This document shows, piece after piece, positions 5,400 to 10,128 of a stretch of 10,128 nucleotides of DNA. The position numbers and the translations under genes were made by a program. The DNA is taken from contig JBKHBT010000110.1 in NCBI GenBank assembly GCA_046542255.1, positions 1 to 10,128 on the forward strand, read 5' to 3'. How positions within the stretch are numbered: position 1 is the stretch's first letter; each line of letters begins with the position of its first letter. The DNA is from JBKHBT01 sp046542255. Lineage in GTDB: Bacteria; UBP14; UBA6098; JBKHBT01. The notes below the pieces were generated by a model. It ran no database searches and was not told where the DNA came from. It saw only the letters and a list, made by a program, of their open reading frames with translations.

Positions 5400-7043
5400 T
5401 CAATAAACATATGGATAACCAGAATGTCGCACTTCGGGTGGTTCGCTGGATGCTGTCAGCCTTCCGATATAGTCATCTATTGGCATAGCGATGACTTCCA
5501 TGTCTTCGCAGGGCGTACTTCCAGGATTATCATCGCCATCGAGATTCAGGCAGGCATCATAGACTGTTTCGGCGCCATCGAGCGAATTTACGCTATGGGC
5601 TGTCCAGCTATGTGTCGAGAAGGAAGAATGGCCGATTCCACGAAGCCGATTGGTCGAAAAGCCCCATCCAAGGTAAACATATGGAAGATTGATTCCCATG
5701 CATCCGGCCATAGTAGTGAAACCGCAGGCGACATCATGGCAGTAGAGATTCGGGCCATCTGCCATATCGAGAAAATCGGCGAAATAAAAATGTATCCTGT
5801 CCCATTCATAATAAGAACCATCATAGGATGTATAGTTCCTGCCGCTATAATTAAAGCCCATATCGTAGAAGATGCCATTTCGGATTTTCGCAGTTGCGCC
5901 TTCTATGGTGTTCTCGCCATCGCACCATTCCGATGCCAGGGCAATTCCGGCCATCCATCCAAGGGCAGGGCTGCCGGCATAGCTTTCCGAATTACGAATT
6001 AAGGGCGTATCTAAAACAGCATATAGAATATGCTCTGTCCTCTGGTAGCCGGGAAGGCGATACCACTCATCATCTATCTGGACGCTGAAACGGAAATCGA
6101 TATTTGCGAATTTTCGGCCGCATGTGGACAGATCGATCTCATCGAGTGATAGCTCATCGCCCATTGCCAAAATAGAATCATTTGCAGAATATACTCGAAT
6201 AGGATATTCACATACAACATCGGCTTCGATGCTTGGAATGTCATCGAGAAGATAGACTGCTGGAATATTATAATTCTGGTCTCCGGTGTACTCGAATGGC
6301 GGATAATGGCTTTGCCACCATGGTTCTGGCGAAGTGATAAACTCGCCTGTATCATCGAAAATATTCACGCCATCGCCAAGCACATAGTGCCGGCATGTAT
6401 CTGCGATCTTAATATATTCATTCACGGCAGGTGTAACTTTATGATATAGATATTCCTGATCGCCTGTGAAAGTAATCGAGCCTATGCCGCAGCTAATGAT
6501 TTCGATAGTATCGGAAAATGATGCCAATTCGGTATAATCATATGCTGTAATCGATATCTCAATAGTATAGTAGCCAATTGGCAAAGGCGAATCATCGATA
6601 TCTGTGCCATAGAAATCGATCTGATAAACACCGCCACCACGGAAGAGCACAGGCAAAGCCTCACCATCCAAATTGGCCGAGACCCTAATGCTATCTGAGT
6701 GAAAATCGGTAAAGATGATATGTCTTGAGCAGGGATTACCCGAAAGAGCCGGCGCAAGAATCCCGGAAGGCGGAATATGAAATATGCTTTGCGAGCTAAT
6801 AAAAATGCTATCCTCGACATATACAGTATCGAAAAAGCGCAATGTATCTATCGTATAGAATGTATCTATAAGGGTCTGGATGACTGTATCTATTGTTGCT
6901 ACAGTGTCATATACAAAAAGCGTATCATAAACATAGAGGGTATCGATATTATCATTGCTTTCAGTTGGATTATCATCGCAGCCGCCGAAAAAGGCCAGTG
7001 AAAAAATCACTGTTATGCCGATTAGTATAAGGATATATTTCAT
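5400..7043 (-). CDS. Lipoprotein with DT hexapeptide repeat and transglutaminase-like domain
   Basis: This 547-residue protein begins with a lipoprotein signal (hydrophobic 4-19, FFGGC with lipidated Cys22, then DD). Residues 34-79 are a hexapeptide repeat: D-T pairs at 34, 40, 46, 52, 60, 66 and 72, then DS at 78. They alternate with hydrophobic residues, a likely beta stalk. A beta-rich middle follows. Residues about 365-530 look like a transglutaminase/cysteine-protease fold. They contain SEWCDG, then NLYCHDVACGFTTMAGCMGI with candidate nucleophile Cys435, then FSTHSW with His478, then VYDACLNLDGD with Asp496, and a closing Y-x-x-RL. Such domains crosslink or cleave peptides or amides. Activity here is inferred from residue order only, and Cys440 and Cys448 are alternative nucleophiles. 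AGGG lies four bases beyond the T-run before the ATG, a weak ribosome site. The gene starts 18 bases after the peptidase stop, so the two are probably one transcript. Confidence 0.88.
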   Translation of the reverse strand: MKYILILIGITVIFSLAFFGGCDDNPTESNDNIDTLYVYDTLFVYDTVATIDTVIQTLIDTFYTIDTLRFFDTVYVEDSIFISSQSIFHIPPSGILAPALSGNPCSRHIIFTDFHSDSIRVSANLDGEALPVLFRGGGVYQIDFYGTDIDDSPLPIGYYTIEISITAYDYTELASFSDTIEIISCGIGSITFTGDQEYLYHKVTPAVNEYIKIADTCRHYVLGDGVNIFDDTGEFITSPEPWWQSHYPPFEYTGDQNYNIPAVYLLDDIPSIEADVVCEYPIRVYSANDSILAMGDELSLDEIDLSTCGRKFANIDFRFSVQIDDEWYRLPGYQRTEHILYAVLDTPLIRNSESYAGSPALGWMAGIALASEWCDGENTIEGATAKIRNGIFYDMGFNYSGRNYTSYDGSYYEWDRIHFYFADFLDMADGPNLYCHDVACGFTTMAGCMGINLPYVYLGWGFSTNRLRGIGHSSFSTHSWTAHSVNSLDGAETVYDACLNLDGDDNPGSTPCEDMEVIAMPIDDYIGRLTASSEPPEVRHSGYPYVY

Positions 7044-7061
7044 TTTTCCCTACTTTTATGA

Positions 7062-9743
7062 TTAGTCCATTAGAATGATTTTCGTAGCATTTTCGAAATC
7101 GGACTCTGTTTTCAGAAGATAGATTCCGGGTTCGAGATTCTCGCCAGCGATTTCTTCGATATCGAATTGATTCATATTAGCGGGAATTGTGCCCAATAGG
7201 CAGCCTTTGATATCATATAGCTCCATCTTCTTTTTTGGCATATTCTTTATTCTAATTCGTCCTCGAGTGGGGTTAGGATAGATGCTGTATTCGGGCTTCT
7301 CGGAGACTATCGGAGATTCCCATATCGATTCACCGCCGAATGAGAAATGCTCTGTCAAAAGCGAATCATCGCCGCTATAGAGTGTTATATCGAAGCTTAT
7401 CTCATCATATATCGAAAAGGCATAGCTGATTCTCACCCGGAATGGTTCTTCATGTCTTATTCTGTCGAAGGCATGGATATTCGGGAATTCGACTATGCTG
7501 TCTAAGACCTCGCCATCGCCTTCAAAATTCGTCATAACGCCAGTAATATCGTATGTTGTTTCGGGTAATGTGGAATATACGGTTAGGAAGAAATCCAGCC
7601 TTTCGCCCGGATCGACAAAACCATCGCCATCGCCGATTCCATAGGTGTCGTCCATGGTTATGCTTGAGAAATTGATAGCGCCTTCTCGCTCGCCCGGCGA
7701 GAAAAGATACATATCATACCACATCTCGACTACACCACCGCTGACAAAAATATCCATTTCTAAAGTATCATAGCCTGGCGCAGTGGCGCGCATTGTCGCA
7801 TCGCCTCTTGGCAATTGTGTAAAAAAGAACATTCCAGTAGAATCGGTGGTAAATTCTCTTTCCAGAATACTAACCGTGGCATTTTCGATAGGAAGGTCTG
7901 TATTTCCATCGCCAACGCGGCCGGTCATATTTGCAACCGGATAGCAGACATCGATCATCGAAGCGATCGCAGCTTTTGCAGCATGATAGAATTGCACAGA
8001 ATCGATATTTCCCATGGTATCGCCGATTGTGTGGTAATGTGGTGTGCGATTGTATTCCTCCATGGTAACTGCCCTGATTCCTGCTTCCTGGAATGGATAA
8101 TGGTCGGAATAGAGTGTCGAAGTTGCTCCTGTGGGTTCTGCTATTATCTCAGGTACGTACTTTTCGATTGCATCTATCAGGCGAAATGCGAATTCCCGAG
8201 ATTCATCGCTCCAGTCGCCATTAACCTTGATCTTGGAATCTACGCCTGATGAAGGATATCCGACCTGATCGACATTTACGATTCCGCCCCAGTTTGTATC
8301 GGCTGTGGCGCGCCTATGATGCATGGCACCGGTCAGGCCAACTTCTTCGCCAGCGCATAGAAGAAATCTTCCACTGTGGCGCAATGTTTGATTTTGCAAT
8401 ACTCTTGCTGCTTCCATGACGATTACAGTACCAGTTCCATTATCATCGGCGCCGGGAGCGCGTGCGAATGGATTTTCCGAGACGGCATCGTAATGCGCCG
8501 TCATGCCATAGACAGTATCGGAGAACCAGCCGGGATGAGCATCGATATCGACATAGACATTTGCCCATTTATCATTTCGCTCGACAAAATCAAAAGTAAG
8601 CCCGCCATCATCGGAATATAGATATATGCTTCTTTCGCCAGCGATATAGATATCATCATAGAAAGCTGCCACTGAGCTTAGCGAATTATCGAAACCGAAT
8701 TCACCAGATTCGGGCATTCGCCATAGCTGGCTCCAAATATCGCCGCCATCGAAGGATGTATAAAGCTTGCCATCGGAAGTTACAAAATAGCCATTTCCTT
8801 CGATATCAAAAAATACATCATTGATGTCTGAAGTAATCGACAGAAGCACCCTTGTAAATGACATGGTTTCTGAGCTTCTCTTGTACATAGCACCTGATGT
8901 TCCAGCAATAATAGGAACTCCATAGTTATTATAGTCACAGCAAACAAATGTTACTCCCGCCGATACCATGCTTTCTGACCATGTTTCACCGCCGTCTTCG
9001 GTATATGCCACAAAACCACCTGCACCGCAGGTAATGCCTGTCATATTATCTAAAAATGCTATATCATAAAGGCCAGCAGAGGCAGCGCTGGTTTCGGAAA
9101 AATCACTTTCCGAGCGGATATATCGCAAAACTGAACCATTGATTTTGCAAATGAAAAGCGTATCTGGCGATGCCATCGTTATGGCATATAGCGGAGCATC
9201 GTCATCGGTGCGCAATATTTGCCAGCCATCATCCGGCGTATATTTAAGCAGCGCAGAATAGTAATCCGAACCGCCTGATGAGCCAATTCCTATAGCATAG
9301 CCAGTATCCGGATGCACAAATAAGACATCCTGAATAAAAGGATATTTGGCGATCGTGCTATCAGCTAGGTTTAAAGCTGGCTGGTCATAGAATACGCTAT
9401 GCCTTCCCGAAGCGGCAATTATGCCGGTTGTATAATCCAGTGCAAAGATATCGATGCCGATATCGAAGCTATCGAGCACCGGTTCATAGCCCATTTCGGT
9501 GAATTTAGTAGCGATATATGAAGTAGCATCGGAAAAGCCTGGATAATGTGAATGCCTCGATGGTATATGGACATATCTGTCATCATCGGATTCGCCAGCC
9601 AGTATAGATAAATTCTCCCACATCTTGCCAAAATCGACAGAATCCATCAAAGCTCGCCGGTAAGGATGAATTCCGCTAAGATTATCGCCTAAAGAACTTA
9701 TCGCAATTACAAATAATATTATCAAAAATAAAAGTTTTTTCAT
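7062..9743 (-). CDS. Secreted M28 metallopeptidase with inserted propeller and T9SS sorting domain
   Basis: This 893-residue enzyme begins with a signal peptide (KK, hydrophobic 4-18). Residues 26-98 read as the start of an M28 aminopeptidase domain (SRHSHYPG, then SYIATKFTEMGY). Residues about 100-390 are a Ycf48/BNR-like propeller with DGGETW at 250-255, DGGDIW at 332-337 and DDGGLTF at 378-384. The M28 core resumes at about 393. Predicted zinc ligands are His417 (AHYDA), Asp433 (GADDNG), Glu467 (GEEVGL, with Glu466 as general base), Asp492 (VDQVG) and His571 (YHTIGDT). All five are present, so hydrolysis of N-terminal residues or short peptides is expected. Then come a carboxypeptidase-regulatory-like domain (603-680), a beta domain with a GDGDGFVDPGE loop (704-714) and a T9SS sorting domain (about 818-893, YPNP at 822-825). 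GGGAG (9749-9753) lies five bases upstream of the ATG. It heads a likely operon with the lipoprotein gene. Confidence 0.94.
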   Translation of the reverse strand: MKKLLFLIILFVIAISSLGDNLSGIHPYRRALMDSVDFGKMWENLSILAGESDDDRYVHIPSRHSHYPGFSDATSYIATKFTEMGYEPVLDSFDIGIDIFALDYTTGIIAASGRHSVFYDQPALNLADSTIAKYPFIQDVLFVHPDTGYAIGIGSSGGSDYYSALLKYTPDDGWQILRTDDDAPLYAITMASPDTLFICKINGSVLRYIRSESDFSETSAASAGLYDIAFLDNMTGITCGAGGFVAYTEDGGETWSESMVSAGVTFVCCDYNNYGVPIIAGTSGAMYKRSSETMSFTRVLLSITSDINDVFFDIEGNGYFVTSDGKLYTSFDGGDIWSQLWRMPESGEFGFDNSLSSVAAFYDDIYIAGERSIYLYSDDGGLTFDFVERNDKWANVYVDIDAHPGWFSDTVYGMTAHYDAVSENPFARAPGADDNGTGTVIVMEAARVLQNQTLRHSGRFLLCAGEEVGLTGAMHHRRATADTNWGGIVNVDQVGYPSSGVDSKIKVNGDWSDESREFAFRLIDAIEKYVPEIIAEPTGATSTLYSDHYPFQEAGIRAVTMEEYNRTPHYHTIGDTMGNIDSVQFYHAAKAAIASMIDVCYPVANMTGRVGDGNTDLPIENATVSILEREFTTDSTGMFFFTQLPRGDATMRATAPGYDTLEMDIFVSGGVVEMWYDMYLFSPGEREGAINFSSITMDDTYGIGDGDGFVDPGERLDFFLTVYSTLPETTYDITGVMTNFEGDGEVLDSIVEFPNIHAFDRIRHEEPFRVRISYAFSIYDEISFDITLYSGDDSLLTEHFSFGGESIWESPIVSEKPEYSIYPNPTRGRIRIKNMPKKKMELYDIKGCLLGTIPANMNQFDIEEIAGENLEPGIYLLKTESDFENATKIILMD

Positions 9744-9854
9744 CAGCTCTCCCTTTTTTATTAATTTAATAAATAAAACATCATATTCAAAGTATAAATT
9801 GATATAACTGAAGACATTATTAAAAGCACTCCATTGACTGGAAACAGCGCAAGA

Positions 9855-9992
9855 TTAATACCCCGATTCAGTGTTAATTTCTTTTGCAAGCTTAACCAAA
9901 AATTCCTTTAACTCTATTTGCGAATCTTTGCTTCCTCCAATGTCTAAGCAGGCAAATTTATTCGATGAATCGAAGCCAAAGATCATTATCAT
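9855..9992 (-). CDS. Small hypothetical protein (45 codons), possibly a remnant
   Basis: An ATG-started frame encodes MIMIFGFDSSNKFACLDIGG, continues with a lysine/glutamate-rich stretch (IELKEFLVKLAKEI) that could be a helix, and ends NTESGY. It resembles no family known to me. There is no convincing Shine-Dalgarno (AAAGTG just before the ATG) and no promoter. It lies upstream of the peptidase gene on the same strand, and its last codons coincide with the short repeat shared with 2329-2354. It may be a real small protein, a scrap of a larger gene, or chance. Confidence 0.3.
   Translation of the reverse strand: MIMIFGFDSSNKFACLDIGGSKDSQIELKEFLVKLAKEINTESGY
9856..9880. repeat. Short dispersed repeat, copy 2
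   Basis: This is the partner of 2329-2354 in the same orientation, with about 23 of 26 aligned positions identical. Both copies lie in regions between genes, at the end of minus-strand open frames that terminate in or pass through NTE-x-GY. Confidence 0.5.
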
Positions 9993-10012
9993 CACTTTAT
10001 ATCGATGTCACT

Positions 10013-10090
10013 AATCCTGGCCATCCTTCACATGCTTTCTCAACTTGGTTCATATTTTGAACCAGGATTTACAGGATAAAAAAGATTAAC
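10013..10090. repeat. Dyads and CCAGGATT/ACAGGAT repeat units
   Basis: AATCCTGG (10013-10020) is inverted as CCAGGATT (10062-10069). Inside it GGTTCA (10047-10052) pairs with TGAACC (10058-10063). From 10061 the sequence runs as loosely repeated units of 8-10 bases (ACCAGGATTT, ACAGGATAAA, AAAGATTA, ACCAGACAAT). Strings of this CCAGGATTTACAGGAT kind are, from memory, scattered in many unrelated bacterial genomes. Their function is unknown. Confidence 0.45.
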
Positions 10091-10128
10091 CAGACAATGC
10101 GCTGTTCCGCATTGTCATACTTTTCAGG
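10091..10128 (+). repeat. 38-bp palindromic repeat, copy 2, at the window end
   Basis: The stem GACAATGCG (10093-10101), loop CTGTTC and CGCATTGTC (10108-10116) pair perfectly over nine base pairs. ATACTTTTCAGG follows. The match to copy 1 at 217-254 reaches the final base, so the true repeat may extend beyond the window. Confidence 0.85.

Larger units (their letters stand above)
9744..10128. other. Intergenic region with repeats and a weak minus-strand promoter
   Basis: Upstream of the peptidase gene the minus strand is AT-rich and has a possible -10 TATACT (9791-9796), but no good -35 box at 16-18 bases, so the promoter is not clearly located. The rest holds a 45-codon ORF of doubtful status, a copy of the short dispersed repeat, a GGTTCA/TGAACC dyad with a CCAGGATT/ACAGGAT-type repeat, and the 38-base hairpin repeat at the very end. 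Confidence 0.5.

Noticed and set aside
5424..6002. A 192-codon open frame on the plus strand opposite the lipoprotein gene
   Set aside because: It is antisense to a well-supported protein with a lipobox, repeat and conserved motifs. It has no ribosome site or recognisable domain, and long antisense frames arise easily from this codon usage.
7815..8249. A 144-codon open frame on the plus strand opposite the M28 catalytic region
   Set aside because: It mirrors the conserved metallopeptidase motifs in reverse and shows no protein family features or start signals.
8568..9446. Photosystem II assembly factor Ycf48
   Set aside because: The similarity is only to the general Ycf48/BNR propeller type. 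It sits inside a secreted peptidase with a T9SS domain, so a photosynthetic role makes no sense.
2588..10000. Apparent abundance of CGAT/ATCG tetramers across the coding regions
   Set aside because: It can be explained by many Asp GAT codons after codons ending in C (GGC GAT, ATC GAT, TTC GAT). It needs a count against a codon-matched model before it means anything.
1..10128. Circular molecule or complete plasmid suggested by the repeated 38-mer near both ends
   Set aside because: The first copy begins at 217, not at base 1, and the first 216 bases do not recur at the end. There is no replication or mobilisation gene.
1..10128. CRISPR array, tRNA or rRNA genes
   Set aside because: No regularly spaced repeats and no tRNA or rRNA sequence signatures were recognised on either strand.

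Overview
The window looks like chromosomal DNA of an uncultured Gram-negative bacterium of the wider FCB group (the kind of genome seen in Cloacimonadota, Marinimicrobia, WOR-3 and relatives). This is an inference. Two of the four large proteins end in a type IX secretion (Por) C-terminal sorting domain. All four large proteins begin with an export signal, and they are built from propellers, FG-GAP/VCBS calcium loops, fibronectin-like domains and a hexapeptide repeat. The two good promoters are sigma70-like (TTGAC* / TATAAT-type) rather than Bacteroidetes-like, which argues against Bacteroidetes proper. No housekeeping gene is present to fix the phylum.

Layout. Positions 1-436 hold the wrecked right end of an IS3-family insertion sequence. 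Its transposase OrfB is broken by two small insertions, and its right inverted repeat survives. Positions 441-1658 (minus) encode an exported six-bladed NHL propeller protein, and 1742-2218 (minus) a MarR-family regulator with a near-consensus promoter and overlapping palindromes. An intergenic region rich in dyads and a possible coding remnant (2219-2587) separates it from 2588-5323 (plus), an exported 911-residue VCBS/FG-GAP protein with a T9SS sorting domain. Convergent to it is a two-gene unit on the minus strand. The upstream gene (7062-9743) encodes an M28 metallopeptidase that appears to carry a Ycf48/BNR-type propeller inside its catalytic domain, plus a T9SS sorting domain. Eighteen bases after it comes a lipoprotein (5400-7043) with a DT hexapeptide repeat and a transglutaminase-like Cys-His-Asp domain. 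Positions 9744-10128 are non-coding or carry a small 45-codon ORF, with dispersed repeats at the very end.

How the parts fit. The coding content is a cell-surface/secretome block: a likely surface peptidase, a surface-anchored transglutaminase-like protein and two large beta-rich adhesive or binding proteins. Only MarR is cytoplasmic. MarR probably represses itself, because palindromes of the form GTTG-N7-CAAC lie on its transcription start. A second palindrome with the same half sites lies upstream of the VCBS gene promoter, so MarR may control that gene too.

The last 38 bases repeat, with one mismatch, a hairpin sequence found inside the broken transposase at 217-254. This looks like a small mobile palindromic element, and the window end may be an assembly break at that repeat.
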